From the NCBI GenBank assembly GCA_027064565.1, contig JAMOPK010000211.1, positions 1 through 12,293 on the forward strand: 12,293 nt of DNA. Reading direction: 5' to 3'. Made by a program: the position numbers and the translations under genes. The notes under the pieces are model-generated. The model saw nothing but the letters and a program-made list of their open reading frames with translations, did not search any database and was not told the origin of the DNA. Of this stretch, positions 1 through 5,916 are shown piece after piece (within the stretch, counting starts at the first letter, position 1; every line of letters begins with the position of its first letter). This stretch comes from Caldifarciminota bacterium. Its GTDB lineage: Bacteria > Hydrothermota > Hydrothermia > B15-G9.

Positions 1-30
1 GTATTTTGCGATAAATTTCGTCTTTTTCAT
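1..30 (-). CDS. 5' end of an unidentified gene, cut by the left edge
   Basis: The minus strand shows an ATG at 30-28 followed by ten open codons reading MKKTKFIAKY up to the window edge. A strong Shine-Dalgarno (AGGAGG within 38-48) lies about 7 bases upstream, which is why this is called a real start. The lysine-rich start would suit a signal peptide n-region, but ten residues cannot identify the product. A TATAAA on the minus strand at 65-60 could be its -10 box, although no good -35 is seen. The gene is divergent from everything to its right until 1202. Confidence 0.6.
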   Translation of the reverse strand, partial: MKKTKFIAKY

Positions 31-625
31 TTTGGGTTCCTCCTTTTTGAAGTTGTAATTTTATAAGGGGGAACCCTCTTTTATTCCAGCCTTTTATCCT
101 ATGTCCTAACTCACGTCCGAACATCAGGGAACATAAGTTTAAAAAACAATAAACCCTCCTTTATTATCTATCTTTTACAACGTTACTTTTTAAAAGCATT
201 TTGCAACTGGAAATTTTACATCTATATTTCATCTATTTTAGGGAGTTTTTGCTGTTGGCATTTTCTTAAGTGAGGCACTTCCCCAAAAAAATGTTCTTTA
301 TTTAAAGTCATCTGTATCAAAAATCCCTCTATCCACCCTCTGGCATAACTCATGCTCACGGCAAAAATTCATCTTAAGCACCCGTAGCACCCGCTATGAG
401 ATTTTTCAACTCCTCAAAAACACCTTCTTGGTTCCCCTGTCTTATCCATAGATATCCCGTCGGTATACCTATCCCACATATCTCCCAACCTTTTCGAGGT
501 ATGCTTCTTGACAGCTGTCATAGCTGTCCTCCTGCTTCTATGGGGTGAGCGTCCCGCCCGACATCTCAGCTTTTGCACATCAGCCCCATACATTTGCAGC
601 CACAGGTTGCATTTTTTTACAATAA
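31..625. other. Long AT-rich intergenic region, mostly empty
   Basis: About 600 bases without a convincing gene. The first 330 bases are clearly more AT-rich than the rest of the window. They contain two similar minus-strand tracts, TAAAAG-N5/6-AATAAA(A/G)GAGGGTT, at 72-98 and 162-188; the second includes an SD-like AAAGGAGG. A tandem 9-mer (AGCACCCGT then AGCACCCGC) is at 377-394. The stretch ends at the NACHT remnant, so part of it may be decayed sequence from the same lost gene. Confidence 0.6.
414..521 (-). CDS. Possible 35-residue small ORF with a strong ribosome binding site
   Basis: The minus strand has AGGAGG at 533-528, six bases before an ATG at 521, opening a 35-codon frame that begins MTAVKKHTSKRLGDM and ends with TGA at 416-414. 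The peptide is basic and polar with no membrane segment, and I do not recognise it. A second minus-strand frame across the same bases continues past this stop to about 375 (ending EELKNLIAGATGA), so the ORF could also be a frameshifted relic of a longer gene. The only real support is SD spacing. Confidence 0.22.
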   Translation of the reverse strand: MTAVKKHTSKRLGDMWDRYTDGISMDKTGEPRRCF

Positions 626-1099
626 TGGCCTATGGAACGGGATGAAACCTTTGAAGAACTTAGCCCTGTTAAGCTTGAGAGGGCATATTTAGAGAAGGTC
701 AGGGAAAAGTTTGAGGAGCTTGACATCGGTTCAGGCACCAGAGTCAGCCTCGAAAACGTCTTTGTGACCTTCAACTCCCACAAAGAGACCATCGTTGAAA
801 AGACTCGCCAGGATGAGAAGTCGGAAAAAGAAGGAACCCAACCCTCCAAATTCGGGGGCATGGCCTCTCCCCGCAAAAAACCTTACGGAAAGGACAGAGA
901 GCCCGCCAGAGAGCAGGTGGAAGTCTGCACCGAGAGAAGCAAGCCGATGCCGATCCTCGAGATGCTGAACAGGATGGACAGGGTCATCCTTGTCGGGCTT
1001 CCGGGTCATGATAAGCTCCTGATACTGCATTTACTGTCGCTTTTTACCTCGAAGATTCAATTTGAATGTGGACGGAGATCGAGCATTTATCCGCTTTAG
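626..1099 (+). pseudogene. Remnant of a NACHT-type STAND NTPase, truncated, Walker A destroyed
   Basis: The frame opens after a TAA at 623-625; the first ATG (632) has no Shine-Dalgarno, so the 5' end looks cut. Residues 17-48 (RAYLEKVREKFEELDI, then TRVSLENVFV) match the linker that precedes NACHT domains in bacterial STAND proteins (typically R-YL--L--R---LD-----RVSLEDVFVPL). After about 60 charged, low-complexity residues comes RVILVGLPGHDKLLILHLL at about 116-134, which lines up with the P-loop strand and helix (VILGDPGSGKSTLLRYLAL). The loop here reads G122-L-P-G-H-D-K128-L: the second glycine is Asp and the Ser/Thr after Lys is Leu, so nucleotide binding should be lost. Similarity stops near residue 137 and the frame ends 18 codons later. 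There is no effector domain, no Walker B and no repeat sensor. NACHT-STAND proteins are often anti-phage, and this is best read as a dead fragment. The family call is by eye. Confidence 0.55.
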
Positions 1100-1142
1100 A
1101 CCAACGGGTTAACAATTTCAAACCCATTCAAAATTGCAATAA

Positions 1143-1171
1143 TTTCCATGAGTTAATTCATGCACTATAAT
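1143..1171 (+). promoter_or_regulatory. Probable sigma-70-type promoter of the rubrerythrin gene
   Basis: A perfect TATAAT at 1166-1171 follows TTTCCA (1143-1148) with a 17-base spacer. The transcript would start near 1178 and carry a short leader with AGGAGG at 1190-1195. The -35 is weak, so the -10 carries most of the evidence. No clear PerR-type or other peroxide operator is seen. Confidence 0.5.
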
Positions 1172-1201
1172 CTGGCCGAAGCCAGAAGCAGGAGGTAAAA
1201 A

Positions 1202-1705
1202 GTGAAGAAGATGACAGAAAAGGCCCTGCATGACTCGTTTGCAGGGGAATCTATGGCGCACATGAAATATCTGGCCTTCAGCGAAATAGCTGAGAGGGAA
1301 GGGTTCCCTAACGTTGCAAGGCTTTTCAAAGCCATAGCCTACGCTGAACAGGTGCATGCCACAAACCACGCACGGAATTTAGGGATAATCAAGAAAACCG
1401 CCGAAAACCTGCAGGAGGCAATTGACGGCGAAACTTTCGAGGTCGAGGAGATGTATCCTGCCTACAAGGCCATAGCGGAACTTCAAGAGGAGAAAGGCGC
1501 CCAACGTTCGATGCATTTCGCGCTTGAGGCCGAAAAGATACACGCAGAGCTTTACAAACAGGCTAAAGAAAGCGTCACTCAGGGCAAGGACATCGAAATG
1601 GAGGAAATCTACATCTGTCCGGTCTGCGGATACACTCACGTCGGCAAGCTGCCGGAAAAATGCCCGGTATGTGGTGTCCCTTCCAGCAAATTCAAGAAAT
1701 TCTGA
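1202..1705 (+). CDS. Rubrerythrin
   Basis: A 167-residue non-haem iron protein that reduces hydrogen peroxide in the cytoplasm of anaerobes and microaerophiles, normally fed by rubredoxin or an NAD(P)H oxidoreductase. Residues 5-130 form the ferritin-like four-helix diiron domain, with family landmarks AGESMAHMKYLAFSEIAE near the start and EEKGAQRSMHFALEAEKIHAELY in the second half. These supply the Glu and His iron ligands. The C-terminal rubredoxin-like domain has CPVCG at 139-143 and CPVCG at 154-158, so Cys139, Cys142, Cys154 and Cys157 bind the electron-transfer iron. Length is slightly short of classical rubrerythrins but normal for many thermophile versions. A GTG start at 1202 is chosen because AGGAGG (1190-1195) sits six bases upstream; the in-frame ATG at 1211 would be 15 away. 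The gene appears monocistronic, between its own promoter and a terminator. Confidence 0.96.
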   Translation: MKKMTEKALHDSFAGESMAHMKYLAFSEIAEREGFPNVARLFKAIAYAEQVHATNHARNLGIIKKTAENLQEAIDGETFEVEEMYPAYKAIAELQEEKGAQRSMHFALEAEKIHAELYKQAKESVTQGKDIEMEEIYICPVCGYTHVGKLPEKCPVCGVPSSKFKKF

Positions 1706-1712
1706 GGGAAAC

Positions 1713-1740
1713 AGGGCGGGAAAAATGCCCGCCCTTTGAC
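1713..1740. terminator. Hairpin terminator shared by convergent genes
   Basis: AGGGCGGG (1713-1720) and CCCGCCCT (1728-1735) form a perfect 8-bp GC-rich stem with a 7-base loop (AAAAATG), eight bases after the rubrerythrin stop. The T-tract after it on the plus strand is short (TTGACTTTC). On the minus strand the hairpin lies just past the stop of the NlpC/P60-like gene at 1743, so it may serve both transcripts. Confidence 0.75.
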
Positions 1741-1742
1741 TT

Positions 1743-2627
1743 TCATTTGAAGTAAATCACTTTTTGTGAGATGACCACATGGCCGTTTAAGGTAACTTTC
1801 ACGAAGTAGATGCCAGATCGAGGCAGCTCTATTTCAACCTCACGGGTCCCATCTGCCCGGACCGTTTTCCTGAGGACAGTGCGCCCGGCGACATCAAAGG
1901 CGCCTACCTCAGCTTCACCTTCCGTAAACTGTGAGAACTTCATGAGAAGCCTGTTTCCATCATACACAAGGGCAACAACATCTCTATTCTCAGGCGAAAT
2001 ATTTTCCTCGATATCAACAAGGTAGTTGTAACGATAAGGCGTGTAATGGGAAACATAGTTAGCGCGGTTCCGAAGGTCGCGGGCTGTGGTGGACGGATTG
2101 GGCCGCCGATCCGTAGCCTGATAGATGAACATGTAAACGTGGTCTGTATCCGCCCACGAGTCGAAGATCACCACGTGATGGCGCGGCCAATCGATAATAT
2201 CTCCCGGAAGTAATGCGTCCCAATCGATAGGATGGGATATGTCCGGTAACATGCCGGTGCTGTGTTTGTAAGGCAACTGCCACGCCCTTGAGACGAGGCC
2301 GGAGCAATCTTGACCCGTTGCCCACGAAGGGTCTCCTCTGCCCACGAGACAATCGTTATCCGAATGTGAACCAGCACGAAGTCCGTTATCGAGATTTGCC
2401 AGGAACTGGCCGACTCTGTCCCAGCCGCCATATTCGTAGGCCATCCCCCTATAAGTGTGCCCTGCTTGATAATCCGGATACCAATCGGGGCATTCTGGCA
2501 CAGGAGCTACATTGGCGGAATCGCAATACCATTCCACCTCGGCGAAGGGACGGGTTGAATCCATAATCTCGGCACGCGTCAAATATCTGAATTGGGTTAC
2601 CAGAACAATGGCAAGAATTGCGTTCAA
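1743..2627 (-). CDS. Secreted NlpC/P60-like cysteine hydrolase with C-terminal sorting-type domain
   Basis: A 294-residue protein, probably an exported cell-wall amidase or peptidase. Residues 58-170 resemble an NlpC/P60 (or CHAP) fold: TYRGMAYEYGGWD at 58-70 precedes the likely nucleophile Cys108 in GQDCSGLVSRAW, and PGDIIDWPRHHVVIF at 141-155 supplies the probable catalytic His150 or His151. From about 215 to the end there is a beta-rich domain with VGAFDVAGRTVLRKTV and SGIYFVKVTLNGHVVISQKVIYFK, the pattern of type IX (Por) sorting and FlgD-like tails. The start is TTG at 2627-2625, supported by GGAGG (2639-2635) seven bases upstream. The N-terminus (NAILAIVLVTQFRYL) is hydrophobic but short and has no lysine or arginine before it, so the signal peptide is unusual. 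It is the last gene of the five-gene operon, 21 bases after the CorC-like gene. Substrate unknown. Confidence 0.72.
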   Translation of the reverse strand: MNAILAIVLVTQFRYLTRAEIMDSTRPFAEVEWYCDSANVAPVPECPDWYPDYQAGHTYRGMAYEYGGWDRVGQFLANLDNGLRAGSHSDNDCLVGRGDPSWATGQDCSGLVSRAWQLPYKHSTGMLPDISHPIDWDALLPGDIIDWPRHHVVIFDSWADTDHVYMFIYQATDRRPNPSTTARDLRNRANYVSHYTPYRYNYLVDIEENISPENRDVVALVYDGNRLLMKFSQFTEGEAEVGAFDVAGRTVLRKTVRADGTREVEIELPRSGIYFVKVTLNGHVVISQKVIYFK

Positions 2628-2648
2628 TGGGGTTCCTCCGTTTGGGCT

Positions 2649-3473
2649 CTATTTTACGGGCTTATGTGAAGCATCAGGACTCAATTTCCTGACCCTGACC
2701 TTCACGACGCGCTGCGGCGTGGCTTCAACGACTTCAAATTCAAAACCGGCATAGCGGATTTTATCCCTTACTGAAGGGAACTTTTCCAGTTTGGACATGA
2801 CAAAACCGCCGAGGGTATGCACATCCTCGGTATCAAATTCGATGCCCAATATTTTCTCGACCTCATCGAGTTCAATCCTTGCATTAAATTCATACTCAAG
2901 GCCTTTCTTGATAACTCTGTAAAGCGATTCCTCTTTGTCGAACTCCTCCCAGATTTCGCCAACGATTTCTTCGAGTATATCCTCGAGGGTGACGAGACCT
3001 ATAACACTTCCGAATTCATCCACTACCATCGCAATTGAAAGGTGCTTTTTCTGGAAGAAGTTGAGGGTGTCCAGCACTTTTTTGGATTCGGGAATAAAAT
3101 GGGCTTTCTCCATGAATTCTTTGACAGTGTGCTTCTCCATTTCTTTCTCGAGTTTGTCCAGATTTTTGATAAGTTGCTTGATATAGAGTATCCCAATCAC
3201 CCGGTCATTGCGATCGGAAATGACAGGCATCTTGGAGTAGCCATGTTGCTTGTAAATCTGGATCACCTCTTTTATGGATTGATTCTCCTGCACAGCGACC
3301 ATATCCACTCTGGGAACGATGATTTCCCCTACCTCTTTTGTGGAAGCTTTTATAACCTGCCTTATCATTTCAGCTACAAAGTTATCTATGATCTTTTTGT
3401 TCGCCGCAATATCGAGAATCTTTTTCAAATCATCTATTGATTTCAGCCTGCATGCGAATAAACTACCTATCAT
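2649..3473 (-). CDS. CBS-pair / CorC_HlyC-domain protein without the membrane domain
   Basis: A 274-residue cytosolic protein of the CorC/HlyC (hemolysin C-like) type. Residues 32-50 are the helical lead-in (NFVAEMIRQVIKASTKEVGE). The first CBS motif follows (IIVPRVDMVAVQENQSIKEVIQIYKQHGYSKMPV, 51-84), and the second spans 117-178 with SIAMVVDEFGSVIGLVTLEDILEEIVGEI. The tail, about 183-262, matches the CorC_HlyC transporter-associated domain (LGGFVMSKLEKFPSVRD). CBS pairs bind adenine nucleotides, and relatives with an N-terminal DUF21 membrane domain act in Mg/Co efflux or its control. Here DUF21 is absent, as in the short CorC class. The ATG at 3473 overlaps the stop of the DUF502 gene by four bases (ATGA), so the two are translationally coupled and may act together, with DUF502 as the membrane partner (inference). 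Ion specificity cannot be read from the sequence. Confidence 0.9.
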   Translation of the reverse strand: MIGSLFACRLKSIDDLKKILDIAANKKIIDNFVAEMIRQVIKASTKEVGEIIVPRVDMVAVQENQSIKEVIQIYKQHGYSKMPVISDRNDRVIGILYIKQLIKNLDKLEKEMEKHTVKEFMEKAHFIPESKKVLDTLNFFQKKHLSIAMVVDEFGSVIGLVTLEDILEEIVGEIWEEFDKEESLYRVIKKGLEYEFNARIELDEVEKILGIEFDTEDVHTLGGFVMSKLEKFPSVRDKIRYAGFEFEVVEATPQRVVKVRVRKLSPDASHKPVK

Positions 3474-4273
3474 AGTTCTCTCTCCGTTGATTCAATTGCA
3501 TCAAGTGATTCCAGTTTCTGAACAATGTCTTTTACTTCCTGTTCAGAGAACACAATTCCACCTGACACTATGATTTTTAGAGCAGATTCAGGTTTTATGT
3601 CAAGGAATTTAACTTTTTCAGCGGGCATTATCAGATACCAGCCAGATGTGGGGTTGGGAGTGGTTGGAACAAATACATTGTAAAATTTTTCTCCAAGAGT
3701 GCCACCAAAATCCGAGGTGATAAAAGCAAGGGCATAACTACCTTTGGATGGGAACTCGACAAGAACGACCTTTCCAAGAGAAACCTTTTTGCGAGTGAAT
3801 ACTGTTTGAGTTAACTCTTTAGCCGGCAGGTAAATCGCTTTGACAAGAGGCAACTTGAGGAAGAGGTTTTCTATCTGCTCGATTACCTCCTGTCCGGCCC
3901 AATGGCTGGTCATCGCACCTATTATGTAAGTTGCCAGCACAGCGATCGTCAGCGAAATAAGAGTGAGGATAAACTTCGGAAGCTTGTTCAAGACTGGAAT
4001 TACCATCAACATATTTGCCAGCGTTCCGCCGATGGACTCGATGACAACGTAAAAAATGTAAAGGGTTATAAGCAATGGGACGATAGCCGCCAATCCCGTT
4101 ATAAAATTCTTTTTAAAGTCTTTGAAATAGAATATTTCCTTAACAACACCTGAAGCGGACTTTGTCAATTTCCATTCAAATTTAAACCTTGAAAAAACAC
4201 CTGAGAAAGTCAATTTAATTCTGTTCCACCTACTACCAAAAGCGTTATCTTTCTTCCCCCCTGTTTTTCCCAT
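3470..4273 (-). CDS. DUF502 family membrane protein
   Basis: A 267-residue inner-membrane protein of the uncharacterised DUF502 family. After a basic 50-residue N-terminal stretch come two strongly hydrophobic segments at about 57-80 (ITGLAAIVPLLITLYIFYVV) and 100-121 (FILTLISLTIAVLATYIIGA). A soluble C-terminal half then carries the family signature FVPTTPNPTSGWYLIMP at 201-217 and a conserved IVSGGIVF near 235-242. The ATG at 4273-4271 is chosen: it starts one base after the Sir2 stop (4277-4275) and has a GGAAGGGAA SD-like run about six bases upstream. An upstream in-frame TTG (4297) would only add eight basic residues inside the Sir2 gene. It overlaps the CorC-like gene by four bases. Biochemical function is unknown; the family is seen across bacteria and in plants as COV-like membrane proteins. 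Confidence 0.92.
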   Translation of the reverse strand: MGKTGGKKDNAFGSRWNRIKLTFSGVFSRFKFEWKLTKSASGVVKEIFYFKDFKKNFITGLAAIVPLLITLYIFYVVIESIGGTLANMLMVIPVLNKLPKFILTLISLTIAVLATYIIGAMTSHWAGQEVIEQIENLFLKLPLVKAIYLPAKELTQTVFTRKKVSLGKVVLVEFPSKGSYALAFITSDFGGTLGEKFYNVFVPTTPNPTSGWYLIMPAEKVKFLDIKPESALKIIVSGGIVFSEQEVKDIVQKLESLDAIESTEREL

Positions 4274-4274
4274 A

Positions 4275-5036
4275 TCATTCCCTTCCCGCCTTCTCAATCA
4301 CAGCATTGGTCAGCTCCGGCATGACTTCGCCGAATTTACCTCTAAGCACGTAGTCAGCGATTGAAGTGATGGGGGTATCCGAAAGATTTATCTCAATAAG
4401 TAAAGCGCCGGCATCTCGGGCAATGTAAGGCAGAGATGCCGCAGGATACACGACAGCTGATGTTCCTATGACCATGAACACATCCGCCTGCTGGGCATAG
4501 CGAACAGCGGCATCGAGCGCTTTTTCAGGCAGAGGTTCACCGAACATCACAACATCCGGCCTTATCAGTCCGCCACAATCGCAATATGGTGGCAACGGAC
4601 CGTTAACAACCTCTTCCATGTCATAAATTTTTCCGCACGCCGAACATCTGGCACGATAAAGGCTTCCATGTATCTCGATCACGTTTTCAGAACCCGCTCG
4701 CTGGTGGAGGCCATCGATGTTCTGTGTGATCACGGCAAAATCTTTGCCATTTCCTCGCAAAAACAACTCAAGCTTTGCCAATGCCCGGTGTCCTGGGTTG
4801 GGTTCTGCAGCCTTAACCTCGTTATACCTGTCCCGATACCATTCCCACACCTCCTTAGGCCTCGTGAAAATGGCTTCAACTGTGGCATATTGCTCAAGGT
4901 TATACTGGCTCCACAAACCGTCACTATCCCGGAAAGTGGGAATGCCACTCTCCTTCGAGACACCGGCTCCGGTCAAAGCAGCTATTACTCTGGCATTCAG
5001 TATTCTGTCCGCTATTTCTCTGAGTTCCTCGACCAT
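4275..5036 (-). CDS. cobB: Sir2-family NAD-dependent protein deacylase (sirtuin), class III-like
   Basis: A 253-residue single-domain sirtuin that removes acyl groups from lysines using NAD+, releasing nicotinamide and O-acyl-ADP-ribose. Motifs run in order: NAD-binding GAGVSKESGIPTFR (23-36), TQNIDGLHQRAG (104-115), catalytic His123 in EIHGS, a zinc ribbon with Cys131, Cys134, Cys152 and Cys154 (the second pair is C-x-C, tighter than the usual C-x2-C), PDVVMFGEPLP (160-170) and the nucleotide-binding GTSAVVYPAASLP (191-203). Tyr67 and Arg70 in WYRDR fit the Y-x-x-R signature of class III sirtuins (SIRT5, E. coli CobB), so succinyl- or malonyl-lysine is a likely substrate. The ATG at 5036 has a weak GAGG five bases upstream and starts 25 bases inside the upstream BCAM0308-family gene, implying coupled translation. 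The gene symbol is by family similarity. Confidence 0.93.
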   Translation of the reverse strand: MVEELREIADRILNARVIAALTGAGVSKESGIPTFRDSDGLWSQYNLEQYATVEAIFTRPKEVWEWYRDRYNEVKAAEPNPGHRALAKLELFLRGNGKDFAVITQNIDGLHQRAGSENVIEIHGSLYRARCSACGKIYDMEEVVNGPLPPYCDCGGLIRPDVVMFGEPLPEKALDAAVRYAQQADVFMVIGTSAVVYPAASLPYIARDAGALLIEINLSDTPITSIADYVLRGKFGEVMPELTNAVIEKAGRE

Positions 5037-5521
5037 TCTATCCTCAGGAATTTGTGTCCGTCGGAGAAAGAGAACTCAAGATCGCCATGAAATGTCTTCT
5101 GAACGGCTTTGGCAATCTTTTTGGCAAGAGTCTCCGTTGTGGTTTCAACCACATAATACCCATCCTGCTCGTATTCTTTGATTATACGGGCAAGAGGGTT
5201 CCTCTTAATCTCGTATTCCGCCTCATTGGCGATGCGCCTTTTCAAATTTTCAAATTCGTCAGGCCTGAGGCCATCTTTGTCAAAATAAACCACACCAAGG
5301 GGATAATGATCGCTAATTTTCCTGCATGCGGGGCACTCTTTGAAATTAACCTCACTTTTTTTGCTCATAAGTTCGTCATAAAGTTTTTCATCCCAGAACC
5401 ACCTTTTATTGTGGTAAATCAATTTACATGTGGGACATATTGTAGGATCCTTATAGATGTTTCTATCCATATATGGGTCTTTCAGTTTCATATCATACAT
5501 TTCATCCATTCTTCTTTTCAT
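5012..5521 (-). CDS. BCAM0308-family zinc-ribbon protein (NMD3-like)
   Basis: A 169-residue protein, first in the five-gene minus-strand operon. Residues 26-41 (DPTICPTCKLIYHNKRW) and 61-76 (KECPACRKISDHYPLG) give two CxxC knuckles, Cys29/Cys32 and Cys63/Cys66, likely one zinc site. The rest follows the BCAM0308 pattern: a helix with EFENLKRRIANEAEYEIKRNPLARII (89-114), VVETTTETLAKKIAKAVQKTFHGDLEFSF (124-152), and a terminal LRIEWSR. The conserved TTT-LA-KI-KA block and final basic strand resemble the zinc-binding region of the ribosome export factor NMD3, but bacterial members have no established function; RNA or ribosome binding is only inference. The start is ATG 5521-5519 because AGGAGG (5534-5529) lies seven bases upstream; a TTG at 5602 would add 27 unlikely residues. 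Its stop lies inside the sirtuin gene. Confidence 0.85.
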   Translation of the reverse strand: MKRRMDEMYDMKLKDPYMDRNIYKDPTICPTCKLIYHNKRWFWDEKLYDELMSKKSEVNFKECPACRKISDHYPLGVVYFDKDGLRPDEFENLKRRIANEAEYEIKRNPLARIIKEYEQDGYYVVETTTETLAKKIAKAVQKTFHGDLEFSFSDGHKFLRIEWSRNSEK

Positions 5522-5619
5522 TTTGTCTCCTCCTGATGTGTAACAAAAAATTGGCATTGAGCCAGTTGCAGGTGAGCCATTACCGAACTGTTTGCCTCGC
5601 AATGCGTTTTCATGAGAAA

Positions 5620-5648
5620 ATTATGCACAATAGAGGGGATTTTTTCAA
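5620..5648 (-). promoter_or_regulatory. Promoter of the five-gene minus-strand operon
   Basis: Read on the minus strand, TTGAAA (5648-5643) and CATAAT (5625-5620) are separated by exactly 17 bases. Transcription would start near 5613, giving a leader of about 90 bases before the ATG at 5521. No other equally good pair lies upstream of this operon. Confidence 0.55.
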
Positions 5649-5861
5649 GCTCCCGGCGTGAGAGCGTTAGAAAAATGAAAGCTTATCAATTTAAGGGGAA
5701 AGCTTTATCCACACAGCACACCTCGATAACATGCCGCAAAGCACTCCACTCTCAGCCTGCCCCCTGAAGGCCGTTCGGATCACCACAGCAACACCAGACT
5801 CTGGCAGGTCGGGCGTTCCATCAGCCAAAAGGACTTCCCGGCTCCATGAAACCGCCCAACG

Positions 5862-5890
5862 TTGAATTCAGGCAGTGAATGGGTTATAAC
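5862..5890 (+). promoter_or_regulatory. Promoter of the VIT-VWA / archease / queD operon
   Basis: TTGAAT (5862-5867) and TATAAC (5885-5890) are spaced by 17 bases. The -10 lies inside a perfect 12-base palindrome, GGGTTATAACCC (5881-5892), so a repressor bound there would block RNA polymerase. Predicted transcription start is about 5897. Confidence 0.55.
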
Positions 5891-5916
5891 CCTCACCTGA
5901 TAGGAGGTGAGATTAT
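5881..5916 (+). promoter_or_regulatory. Inverted repeat covering the Shine-Dalgarno and start codon
   Basis: CTCACCT (5892-5898) is perfectly complementary to AGGTGAG (5905-5911) around a six-base loop, burying half of the AGGAGG (5902-5907). ATAA (5886-5889) can extend the stem by pairing with TTAT (5913-5916), which includes the first two bases of the ATG. In RNA this would be a translation-blocking hairpin. However, the promoter called at 5862-5890 would start transcription at about 5897, inside the left arm, so either an upstream promoter is used or the repeat acts as a DNA operator. Confidence 0.4.

Larger units (their letters stand above)
5522..5914. other. Divergent regulatory region between two operons
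   Basis: This 393-base gap separates the minus-strand operon from the VIT-VWA operon and contains both promoters. Between them, two direct copies of GAAAGCTT (5677-5684 and 5698-5705, 21 bases apart, about two helix turns) lie 29-57 bases upstream of the minus-strand -35 and may be regulator sites. Bases 5710-5860 show no recognisable gene, tRNA or riboswitch. A 30-codon ATG frame at 5676 lacks a ribosome binding site and was not called. Confidence 0.6.

Noticed and set aside
1055..1090. CRISPR-repeat-like ATTCAATTTGAATGTGG
   Set aside because: Occurs once; no second copy or spacer periodicity in the window.
5054..5536. 160-codon plus-strand frame opposite the BCAM0308-family gene
   Set aside because: The minus-strand frame has both CxxC knuckles and a proper SD; the plus frame has neither support nor context.
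5522..5602. Longer BCAM0308-family reading frame from TTG 5602
   Set aside because: The extra 27 residues have no family similarity, and ATG 5521 has AGGAGG at ideal spacing.
5676..5768. 30-codon plus-strand frame beginning MKAYQFKG
   Set aside because: No ribosome binding site, no recognisable similarity, and it lies in the promoter region of two operons.
5768..5790. tRNA T-loop-like GTTCGGATC
   Set aside because: The flanking bases do not form a T-stem and no anticodon or acceptor arm fits.
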